Below are positions 1 through 6,361 of a stretch of 30,415 bases of DNA, one piece after another. The notes under the pieces were generated by a model. It had not been told where the DNA came from and searched no databases. It saw only the letters and a program-made list of their open reading frames with translations. Position numbers and translations under genes: made by a program. Each line of letters starts with the position of its first letter. Position 1 is the stretch's first letter. The DNA comes from a virus, in the IMG/VR virus record IMGVR_UViG_3300049728_000029, positions 1 to 30,415 of that record, one strand, 5' to 3'.

Positions 1-251
1 CTCTTATCCATATGACCAAAAATTGTTTTACTTATGTCACTAATTTTTGTAAAACCATATGCCAAAGAAGCTAAATAAAATAATTTATCTGTTAATAGGG
101 GAATAAAAGAAGGATTTTTAATAAGGGAGTAGGGGTTATATAAAACAAGAAGATGTATAATAACAAGAATAAAAAATGAGGCACCAGATAAAATCCGCCC
201 AAAACTAGCATCTTCATTTGAGGATAATACTTGTTTAATCCAAGTTAGCAT
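1..251 (-). CDS. Holin-like small membrane protein, C-terminus outside window
   Basis: An ATG at 251 preceded by an AGGTAA ribosome binding site opens a frame that stays open for 83 codons and runs off the left edge. The product starts MLTWIKQVLSSNEDASFGR and then has two hydrophobic segments, about residues 20-42 (ILSGASFFILVIIHLLVLY) and 54-72 (LLTDKLFYLASLAYGFTK), separated by a short polar, proline-containing turn. Two membrane spans, small size and a place after the tail genes beside other small membrane and coiled-coil proteins suggest a holin, which would open the inner membrane for the endolysin. I see no catalytic domain, and the endolysin itself would have to lie further left. The role is inferred from topology and context only; another phage membrane protein is possible. 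Confidence 0.55.
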   Translation of the reverse strand, partial: MLTWIKQVLSSNEDASFGRILSGASFFILVIIHLLVLYNPYSLIKNPSFIPLLTDKLFYLASLAYGFTKISDISKTIFGHMDK

Positions 252-291
252 ATATTACCTATAAGTTTGTTCTGTTTTATTCTATTCTGTT

Positions 292-597
292 CTATTTTGT
301 TTTGTTAGTAATCATCAAAGTTAATATTTTATCACTTTTATCATTTTGACTTTGTAGTTGGCTTTCGATTCTGTTCAATTGGTCTTTGGTATCTTCATTA
401 TTTTGCTGAACCTGTTGCTCTACCTTGGTTATTCTACTTTCATGAACGGCTACTGTTTTAGATAATTCTGCTGTGTCTGTTTGTATATAACTATGAACCG
501 TAAATCCAAGACACCCACCAAGTAGAACTAATGCCCCAAGAACAGTGCCGAGAAAACTCCAAGAAAACTCTTTACCATTAGCTGTTATCTTACCCAT
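292..597 (-). CDS. Membrane-anchored coiled-coil protein, possible spanin/XhlA-like lysis accessory
   Basis: 101 residues. A short basic N-terminus is followed by one membrane span at about residues 14-38 (FLGTVLGALVLLGGCLGF within it), then a long polar region (about 45-100) rich in Q, E, D, N and K with heptad-like spacing, expected to form a coiled coil. This is the topology of inner-membrane spanins and of XhlA-type haemolysin accessory proteins. A strong AAGGGG ribosome binding site precedes the ATG. It sits 40 nt upstream of the holin-like gene and 16 nt after the 78-residue coiled-coil gene, consistent with a lysis cluster. No outer-membrane spanin partner with a proper lipoprotein signal is visible, so the spanin reading is tentative. 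Confidence 0.55.
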   Translation of the reverse strand: MGKITANGKEFSWSFLGTVLGALVLLGGCLGFTVHSYIQTDTAELSKTVAVHESRITKVEQQVQQNNEDTKDQLNRIESQLQSQNDKSDKILTLMITNKTK

Positions 598-613
598 TAT
601 AAAGCCCCTTAAT

Positions 614-850
614 TTAATAATTCTGAAGATACTTTATTAACTCTCTTTTAGTATCCATTTCAAGTTGTAATTCTTCTAATTCTATAAATGTATTTAATAA
701 TTTTTGAACTTCAATAGTATCTTCAGCCGTATTATTACTTTCATTATGTTGAAAAGAGGCTATAATTTTACATTTCTCTGCTATATCCATCTCTAATAAA
801 TCTATATTCTGTAATAAGGATAAAACAGTATCAGAAGAAGTATGAGACAT
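614..850 (-). CDS. Small acidic helical protein of unknown function
   Basis: 78 residues, no membrane span, rich in Glu, Leu, Ile and Asp, and likely almost wholly alpha-helical (for example ELEELQLEMDTKRELIKYLQ near the C-terminus). An AAGGAT ribosome binding site lies at good distance before the ATG at 850, which supports translation. It lies between two small membrane-protein genes in the same direction, so it probably belongs to the same late or lysis transcript. I do not recognise a family; a soluble regulator or partner of the neighbouring coiled-coil protein would be speculation. Confidence 0.5.
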   Translation of the reverse strand: MSHTSSDTVLSLLQNIDLLEMDIAEKCKIIASFQHNESNNTAEDTIEVQKLLNTFIELEELQLEMDTKRELIKYLQNY

Positions 851-886
851 ATTTTTTATCCTTATATTGTATATCTTTTTATAGTT

Positions 887-1072
887 TTATAGGTCTTTTA
901 CATCTTTCTTCACATCTTCTACAATTTTTTCTACTTCACTTTCCTTTGCTTTTACGGCAGAAGCATCAGCAGAAATAGTAGTAGAAACAGCAGTAGCAGT
1001 CTTTTTATTATTAAGACCAACTAATAGACCAATAATAAACCCTATAATTAAACAAACACAAGCTGATAACAT
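887..1072 (-). CDS. Small single-span membrane protein with charged helical tail
   Basis: 61 residues starting MLSACVCLIIGFIIGLLVG, one hydrophobic span at residues 1-20, then an Ala/Thr/Ser-rich linker and a Lys/Glu amphipathic tail (about 40-61). I chose the ATG at 1072 because it has a good AAAGGAAATAAT leader. A longer reading from a TTG at 1114 would add 14 residues (LIITNLSKGN) with no ribosome binding site. Size and topology fit a phage lysis-region membrane protein such as a holin accessory or inner-membrane spanin-like peptide. The LSAC at residues 2-5 resembles a lipobox but has no signal peptide before it, so I do not call a lipoprotein. Confidence 0.5.
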   Translation of the reverse strand: MLSACVCLIIGFIIGLLVGLNNKKTATAVSTTISADASAVKAKESEVEKIVEDVKKDVKDL

Positions 1073-1138
1073 ATTATTTCCTTTAGATAAGTTTGTTATT
1101 ATTAATATTAACAATTCTTCATATAGTAAATTGTTTTA

Positions 1139-1450
1139 TTAGTAAGGACAGGTTTGAACAGGTAAGATTCCTTGTCTAACTAATACTTCTCCAGAGGCAA
1201 GTGTTATTACTGCTCTTATTAAATATGAAACACCAGCAATACCACCAATAATTCTTTGTAGGACAGCAGGAGGATTATCAATAAAATCAGGAGAACCAAA
1301 AATTATGGCCTCTGGATTAGGATCGGTTCCAGAATAAGTAGAAGCAGAAACCACACAAGAAACAATATTATCACCAGTTTGTTGCTCATTTCCAAGCAAA
1401 AAAGTAACGGGTATTATTTCTGACGGATCTTTATATGACAGTAAGGACAT
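1139..1450 (-). CDS. Small Ig-like phage structural/accessory protein
   Basis: 103 residues, starting MSLLSYKDPSEIIPVTFLL. The pattern KDPSEIIPVTF, then a G.P.F...PAVLQRI.GG..GVSYLIRA segment and a closing GEVLVRQGILPV strand is one I recognise from small proteins encoded beside phage fibre or decoration genes; the fold is probably Ig-like beta. The exact role is unknown. It begins 20 nt inside the end of the 1055-residue gene with an excellent AAGGAG site, so the two are translationally linked and may act together on the virion surface. The C-terminus ends in a short Pro/Cys tail (QTCPY). Confidence 0.6.
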   Translation of the reverse strand: MSLLSYKDPSEIIPVTFLLGNEQQTGDNIVSCVVSASTYSGTDPNPEAIIFGSPDFIDNPPAVLQRIIGGIAGVSYLIRAVITLASGEVLVRQGILPVQTCPY

Positions 1451-4400
1451 TAAAACTCCTTGATGGTGGATTAACTATAAAATTACGAGTAATTTCCGGA
1501 GAAACTATCCAAGAACGAGCCTTTGGATTCATTAAGTAAATTATTACGGGTTCTTCTGCTACCCATGAACGAGCAGGAGGATTAACTACATAAGTCCAGT
1601 TTACTTCTACATAAGTTCCTGCTGTTAATCCTTCACTAGAGCCTGTTATAAAGATATAGCAATTAGAATATCCTGCTGAAACAAGATAAGCGGTTATTTG
1701 TCCTGAAATAGAAGGAAGAGAAGCCGAAGAAGAACCAAGAACAGGAGGAATAAAATAGCCAGTAATAGAACCTGTAATAAATAAAGTATCATTAGAAGAA
1801 GCATTATTTCCCAGAGCCCCATTACCTGAACCTGTAATAATGGGAAGGGTATTAGAACTTCCTCCTATAAAGTTTATTACATTTCCAGAAGATACTGCTG
1901 TTATACTTATACTTCCATTACTATGCCCACCATTACCTATATTAGCATAAACAAAACCAGCAAGAGAAAGGGCTTCGCCTATAGAAGAAGCAACAACACC
2001 TCTTACAGCATTAATATTACCAGTAATAGATAGAATCGCATTACTTGTTCCTATATAGTCTATTATATTACCATTTGAAGAACCAGTTATAGCAATTGTA
2101 TTATTAGAAGATAGGACATTAACACCTCTTACAGCATTAATATTACCAGTAATAGATAGAATCGCATTACTTGTTCCTATATAGTCTATTAGATTGCCAT
2201 TTGCTGAACCGGTTATATTTAAAGCATTATTAGAGGATAAAACATTAACGCCTCTATTACCTATAACTTGTCCAGAAAGTAATAAGCTTCCATTACTTGT
2301 TCCTACATAATCTATTATAGAACCAGTAGAAGAACCAGCTATATTAAGTGTATTACTACTTGTTCCAATTATCTTAATAGCAGCATTAATATTTCCAATA
2401 ATAGATAAAGTTCCATTACTTGTTCCTACATAATCTATTATATTACCATTTGAAGAACCAGTAATAGATATAGAACCATTACTTATTCCACTAACACCAG
2501 AAAACCAATTTCCAGAAGCAGCACCAGTTATAGATAGAGATAGGGCATTAGAAGAAGCAGTATTACCTAAAGCTCCTACAACTTGCCCCGAAAGAGATAT
2601 GGAAGCATTAGATGTTCCAGATTCGCCCAAAACTCCTACTACTTGTCCTGAAATAAGTAGGGAAGTATTAGAAGAAGCAGTATTACCTAAAGCTCCTACA
2701 ACTTGCCCCGAAAGAGATAGAGAGCCAGTAGATGTTCCAGATTCACCCCTATTACCTATTCCTTGTCCAGTAATAGATAAAACCCCATTACTTATTCCAG
2801 TTTCACCTAAAGCTCCTACAACTTGTCCTAAAATAGATATGGAAGCATTAGATGTTCCGGATATTAAAGAAGTAAAGGTTCCAGCAGCCTGTCCTGAAAT
2901 AGATAGGGAACCATTACTTGTCCCAGAAACTCCTGAAATAGTAACATTTCCAGAAGCGGTACCAGAAATAGATATAGAACCTTGTGAATAATTAGTTATA
3001 ATGGATATATTACTTTGTCCATTAATTACAAGTCCACCAGCTTGGGTTATTGTATAAGAAGTTGGCCAGAAAAAGAAACCAGCAACTTCTTCTGATGGTG
3101 TTGTTCCTTGATAAATGTCTATATTTCTACGGAAAGTTCTATCTGTCCATAAAGTTGATTTAGTTGTTGTTATTGGATATACAATAGGGTTAGACTTTGA
3201 CGTTCCAGATACTACAAGAGTCGCAGAGATATTACCAGAGATGACTAAAGAACCAGTAGATGTTCCTGCAACTGCTACTTGTCCCATATCAGTTTCAGAA
3301 GCTGATATAACTAAAGAACCAGTAGATGTTCCTATAGTATTTATGTATCCTATAGAAGTTCCTGAAATAGTTATAGGAACTTGTGTAGAGGCATTAGAGA
3401 AAGTAGCTAAAACTTCTCCTAAATATCCCGTAGAACTTGTTATAATTTCCTGTGTAAAATTACTAGTTCCTAATGGAGGATTATAATAATTATACATTGA
3501 ATAGGAAGGTAAGGCACTCCAACCATTAGAGGTAGCACTAGTTAAATAAGCTACATATAATACAGAAACGGCATATTCAAAGTATTGTGTTACAGATACG
3601 GCAGGAGTATAATAAGTTCCAGCAGCAGCACTTCCATTCCAGGCAGAAGTAGAGGTTAAATATCCAGAGCATCCTGAAATTATGGCTACTGAAAGAATAG
3701 TTGAAGTAAATGGAGTAGAATTAGGAGTTATATTTAATGTTCCGGAAGAGGAAATAACAGCATAACATGTATAATACTCGTTACTTTGATTATAATAATA
3801 GCCTAAAGAAGTATAAGTGCTTCCTAAATTATCAGAAGGAAGTTCTTGATACCCAGTAACTCCAGATAAACTTACCCATACTATTTGACCTGCTGTAACT
3901 GCAATTCCAGTTCCAGTAGAATATTGAGATATGGTTGGTGTTACTACTCCACTAGTTCCTTCATTAATAGTATATCCAGAGGCATTGCCAGATATTCCTA
4001 ATCCTTCTACTGGATTAAATGCAAAAGTTAAAGTTTCATAAGCGGTATTTGGTCCTGATATTGTTTGAGTAAAGGCTAATGAAGTTGAGCCTATTGATGG
4101 ATTGTATAGAAGGTAGGCATTATTTTGATAAGTATAATTAGTTCCAGTAATAGTAAGATAAGAACTACTAGAAGAGTTATATATAAAAATTATAGATAAT
4201 TCATTTGCTGATGTAATAGTTGTTGGAGTAGTTGTATAATTTCCTGCAGTGCTGACCGATCCTGAAGTATAGGAAATAAGAGAAGCATTAGATAAAACAT
4301 ATACTAAAACAATAGAGGTTGGAGGAGAACTATTTCCTGAAATAGTTATAGTTCCAGCAGTAGAAGCTATAGTTGACCAAAGATAAATATAGGGATATCC

Positions 4401-4598
4401 CCCCCAAGATCCAGTAGAGGTATTTGCAATAGTTCCAACTGATGTATAAGTATTTCCTTGGCTATCTGTAGGAGCATAAGAATTGCTAAAACCACTGTTT
4501 AAAAATACATATATAAGATTACCAGCATTTACACTAATGCTTGTTCCAGATGTATATTGAGTTAAACCAGAAGAACTATACCCTGTTACAGTGGACAT
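1431..4598 (-). CDS. Giant repeat-containing tail fibre/adhesin-like protein (1055 aa)
   Basis: The largest gene in the window. Residues 1-196 and about 204-410 are two diverged copies of one beta-rich domain; shared features include an AG-[NQ]-[LI]-[IV] strand, a [TS]D..G.TYTS turn and a late AT.N/TSN..S segment. A linker (about 420-550) with W and F residues follows. Then come about 21 tandem repeats of about 20 residues with the theme GTSNGSLSISGQ..G, expected to form stacked beta-strands. The C-terminus has three diverged copies of an NPPARSW-like motif (NPPARSW, NPKARSW, NPPSRSF). The composition is extremely rich in Ser, Gly, Asn and Thr. Position after the tail-fibre genes and the repeat architecture suggest an elongated host-contact or surface protein. 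A GGAGG site precedes the ATG. Function is inferred; I see no enzymatic motif. Confidence 0.75.
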   Translation of the reverse strand: MSTVTGYSSSGLTQYTSGTSISVNAGNLIYVFLNSGFSNSYAPTDSQGNTYTSVGTIANTSTGSWGGYPYIYLWSTIASTAGTITISGNSSPPTSIVLVYVLSNASLISYTSGSVSTAGNYTTTPTTITSANELSIIFIYNSSSSSYLTITGTNYTYQNNAYLLYNPSIGSTSLAFTQTISGPNTAYETLTFAFNPVEGLGISGNASGYTINEGTSGVVTPTISQYSTGTGIAVTAGQIVWVSLSGVTGYQELPSDNLGSTYTSLGYYYNQSNEYYTCYAVISSSGTLNITPNSTPFTSTILSVAIISGCSGYLTSTSAWNGSAAAGTYYTPAVSVTQYFEYAVSVLYVAYLTSATSNGWSALPSYSMYNYYNPPLGTSNFTQEIITSSTGYLGEVLATFSNASTQVPITISGTSIGYINTIGTSTGSLVISASETDMGQVAVAGTSTGSLVISGNISATLVVSGTSKSNPIVYPITTTKSTLWTDRTFRRNIDIYQGTTPSEEVAGFFFWPTSYTITQAGGLVINGQSNISIITNYSQGSISISGTASGNVTISGVSGTSNGSLSISGQAAGTFTSLISGTSNASISILGQVVGALGETGISNGVLSITGQGIGNRGESGTSTGSLSLSGQVVGALGNTASSNTSLLISGQVVGVLGESGTSNASISLSGQVVGALGNTASSNALSLSITGAASGNWFSGVSGISNGSISITGSSNGNIIDYVGTSNGTLSIIGNINAAIKIIGTSSNTLNIAGSSTGSIIDYVGTSNGSLLLSGQVIGNRGVNVLSSNNALNITGSANGNLIDYIGTSNAILSITGNINAVRGVNVLSSNNTIAITGSSNGNIIDYIGTSNAILSITGNINAVRGVVASSIGEALSLAGFVYANIGNGGHSNGSISITAVSSGNVINFIGGSSNTLPIITGSGNGALGNNASSNDTLFITGSITGYFIPPVLGSSSASLPSISGQITAYLVSAGYSNCYIFITGSSEGLTAGTYVEVNWTYVVNPPARSWVAEEPVIIYLMNPKARSWIVSPEITRNFIVNPPSRSFNVLTVI
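1995..2065 (-). repeat. Exact direct repeat, copy 1 (71 bp, partner at 2121-2191)
   Basis: Bases 1995-2065 match 2121-2191 without a mismatch by eye, offset 126 bp (42 codons). The match spans a GTSNAILSITGNINAVRG unit. Identity at silent sites implies a recent duplication or gene conversion within the fibre gene. Confidence 0.85.
2121..2191 (-). repeat. Exact direct repeat, copy 2 (71 bp, partner at 1995-2065)
   Basis: Second copy of the 71-bp block. The copies begin to differ right after 2191 (AG in place of AT), which sets the right boundary. Confidence 0.85.
2547..2599 (-). repeat. Exact direct repeat, copy 1 (53 bp, partner at 2667-2719)
   Basis: Matches 2667-2719 by eye at an offset of 120 bp (40 codons). 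It encodes the LSGQVVGALGNTASSN unit; two successive repeat units were probably copied as a pair. Confidence 0.85.
2667..2719 (-). repeat. Exact direct repeat, copy 2 (53 bp, partner at 2547-2599)
   Basis: Second copy of the 53-bp block in the fibre repeat array, diverging at 2720 (G in place of T). Confidence 0.85.
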
Positions 4599-4648
4599 AA
4601 TTTAATAACCTCCATAATTTTAATAGAGATTATCATTTTATCACTTAT

Positions 4649-4680
4649 TAATAGGGTGGCCATCTAACCCTCCCCTATTA
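4649..4680 (-). terminator. Possible terminator-like hairpin after the cysteine-rich protein gene
   Basis: TAATAGGG at 4649-4656 is the perfect reverse complement of CCCTATTA at 4673-4680, giving an 8-bp stem with a 16-nt loop; a competing GGGT/ACCC pairing exists inside. It overlaps the TAA stop at 4678-4680 and precedes the fibre gene. There is no clear T-run after it on the transcribed strand, so it may be a weak terminator, an RNA-processing site or an mRNA stabiliser. Confidence 0.35.
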
Positions 4681-5511
4681 GTGAGTTCCAACAACTATAT
4701 TATAACTTATAGAACCATAAGTAGTGGTTGTAGTGTATTGAAAGGTAGACATGCAGCATTGAGGAGCAATTAGAGGCATAGCACAAGCAGCCCAATCATT
4801 TTCAACTGTGGTATTGGCTACTGGAATACATGTGGCCTGTATTATTTTTCCAGCAGTTATTCCAAAATTTCCAGCAGTTCCGGTAGTTGCGCTTAATGTA
4901 ACTCCTGTAATAGCCATAATAGAAGTATCACCAGAAGCAAGACTTATAATTGGATAAACACGGGCAGCAGGAACAGAAGCAGGAATAGAAACTGTAGTTG
5001 TATTACCTGTATTACCTAATTGATCTGTATAAGTTATTGTAGCAGTAACAGCAGTAGAGCCCGTTGCTGTATACCATTCAAGGCCCCACATTACATCAGA
5101 CCCATTTGATTGGCATCTTCCAGAAGCAGCAGGAGTAGTTAAAGAAGAACCTACTGACTGAAGGGTTGCTACGGTTCCTGATAAACCACCCATATGACCA
5201 ATTCTATCATATAATATTAGATTTGTTACGTTTGATGCTGTATAAGAAGTATAAAGTAATCTATTAGTTGTTCCTAATGTTTCATCCACTAATTGAGGAG
5301 CCCAACAACCAACTGTAGATTGATTACAAATAGCCCAAGCACCCGGAGTAGCACCAGTTCCACCAGTTCCACCACAAGTCCATCCAGAATAATAAAAAGA
5401 GGCTACTGTGGTTATAGACCCTTTGGCACCAAATTGTCTACATCCAGCAGAGCCATTACCAGCACCGGCTAATCCAGTAATAATATCCCCAGGAACAGCA
5501 AAATCTGTCAT
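4678..5511 (-). CDS. Cysteine-rich virion structural protein
   Basis: 277 residues. The middle (about 120-230) has a signature I know from phage virion proteins: LYDRIGHMGGLSGTV, then LEWYTATGSTAVTATITYT and an ARVYPIISLASGD segment, followed by TLSATTGTAGNFGITAGK. This fits a beta-rich surface or decoration protein of the particle. Nine cysteines are spread through the protein (near residues 24, 45, 62, 69 and 133 and four in the last 50, including a CC pair), unusual for a phage tail region. The start at 5511 lies just 1 nt past the stop of the 63-residue gene with a weak GGTGAG site, so translation is probably coupled. The exact role is unknown. Confidence 0.6.
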   Translation of the reverse strand: MTDFAVPGDIITGLAGAGNGSAGCRQFGAKGSITTVASFYYSGWTCGGTGGTGATPGAWAICNQSTVGCWAPQLVDETLGTTNRLLYTSYTASNVTNLILYDRIGHMGGLSGTVATLQSVGSSLTTPAASGRCQSNGSDVMWGLEWYTATGSTAVTATITYTDQLGNTGNTTTVSIPASVPAARVYPIISLASGDTSIMAITGVTLSATTGTAGNFGITAGKIIQATCIPVANTTVENDWAACAMPLIAPQCCMSTFQYTTTTTYGSISYNIVVGTH

Positions 5512-5512
5512 A

Positions 5513-5704
5513 TTAACTCACCACTTGTAGATAAGAAAAACTAAAAGCACTAATTACAGCATTTCCATTACTGTCATTTAATATAGCCGTAGAGGGTGTG
5601 CTACTTCCATTAGGATCAAATATAGAAACCACTGTATAGCTGCCTGGATAGAAAGCAGTAAAAGGTGGTAAAATAGTTACTGTATTTCCAACAGCTATTG
5701 ACAT
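5513..5704 (-). CDS. Tiny beta-barrel-like protein (63 aa)
   Basis: The product begins MSIAVGNTVTILPPF and alternates hydrophobic and turn residues (VGNTVTI, PGSYTVVSIF, NDSNGNAV, YLQVV) in the way of an SH3- or KOW-like small beta-barrel. An AGGT ribosome binding site precedes the ATG at 5704. It lies between two virion surface protein genes, nearly abutting the next one (stop 5513, next ATG 5511), and probably makes a minor tail or fibre-associated protein. I do not recognise a named family. Confidence 0.5.
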   Translation of the reverse strand: MSIAVGNTVTILPPFTAFYPGSYTVVSIFDPNGSSTPSTAILNDSNGNAVISAFSFSYLQVVS

Positions 5705-5731
5705 ATCTTATACCTATTCTTTCTGTTTTTA

Positions 5732-6313
5732 CTACATCTGCCGGGTAAAGGATGTCACAGCCAAAGGACCTGAAGCCACAATAGAAGTAGTGTTCAAGTT
5801 TAAATCTGATCCAGAAGTTCCAACTAAACCCTGCTCAAGAGTTGTCATTAAAGTAGCTGTTCCAGTTCCAGTTAAGGTAGTAGCAGAAGCAACAAACATT
5901 TGACCAGCAGCAGCAGTAGTTCCAGAGGGCAGACCAATAGAAATCCAGTTAGCAGAAGTTGAAGTGCCAAGAGTAGCTATATTGTATACATTGCCTACTA
6001 TAAAACCAGAAGTTGAAATACCGCCAGTAGTTCCAGCAGAATAGGCTCTAAAAAATGAGGCCGTTCCTGTGGCTATTGCGTTCTCCTGGGTAATAGTATT
6101 GGCAGTAATTACAGAAGGAGTAGCAGCAGTAGCAGAACTAAAAGGTGTTGAAGAGAAGGGAACATTAGCTAAAATGACGTTGCTGGATAGAGCGGTATCA
6201 GCATTAGTAGGAGCAGTTCCAGAAAAAATAGCTAACTGGGCAGCAGCACCAAATTGAGCAGCATAATCATTAAGTTCAGTTTCACGTGAAGCCATTGCTA
6301 TTGTTAAAGACAT
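5732..6313 (-). CDS. Tail/surface protein with an inserted beta module
   Basis: 193 residues. Residues 1-95 (LAIFSGTAPTNADTAL and ATGTASFFRAYSAGTTGG) and 157-193 (QGLVGTSGSDLNLNTTSIV) look like the two halves of a short phage protein family of about 130 residues in which the FR.Y.AGTT strand is normally followed directly by the G.VGTSG.DLNLN strand. Between them, residues about 99-156 (VGNVYNIATLGTSTSANWIS, GQMFVASA, GTGTAT) form a separate module of a type I have seen appended to other phage proteins. A good AGGAG site precedes the ATG at 6313. Placement among fibres suggests a virion surface or fibre accessory role; no enzymatic motif is visible. Confidence 0.55.
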   Translation of the reverse strand: MSLTIAMASRETELNDYAAQFGAAAQLAIFSGTAPTNADTALSSNVILANVPFSSTPFSSATAATPSVITANTITQENAIATGTASFFRAYSAGTTGGISTSGFIVGNVYNIATLGTSTSANWISIGLPSGTTAAAGQMFVASATTLTGTGTATLMTTLEQGLVGTSGSDLNLNTTSIVASGPLAVTSFTRQM

Positions 6314-6361
6314 TAAATAATCTCCTGAAGAAAGGTAAGTATCTATGTAGTAATTTATATA

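Larger units (their letters stand above)
1618..2931 (-). repeat. Array of about 21 protein repeats of about 20 residues
   Basis: The coding strand carries about 21 tandem copies, 57-66 nt each, encoding the theme [GS]-[TS]-S-[NS]-x-[SLT]-[LI]-x-I-[TS]-G-x-x-x-G followed by a variable short stretch (ALGNTA, IIDYV, NRGES or VRGVNVL types). The endings alternate in pairs, giving a higher-order period of about 120-126 nt. Reading frame is kept throughout. Confidence 0.85.

Noticed and set aside
1058-1072. Lipoprotein signal (LSAC) in the small membrane protein, suggesting an outer-membrane spanin
   Set aside because: The Cys is at residue 5, before rather than after the hydrophobic stretch, so no signal peptide precedes it.
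1073-1114. TTG start giving a 75-residue form of the small membrane protein
   Set aside because: No ribosome site; the ATG at 1072 has AAAGGA at good distance.
1618-2931. CRISPR array or diversity-generating retroelement target
   Set aside because: The repeats are protein-coding, in frame and without unique spacers; no reverse transcriptase or template repeat is seen in the window.
2599-2991. Plus-strand open frame rich in Pro, Glu and Asp, and a similar one at 3115-3486
   Set aside because: They mirror the repeat codons of the fibre gene on the other strand; the frame is open only because of the repeat composition.
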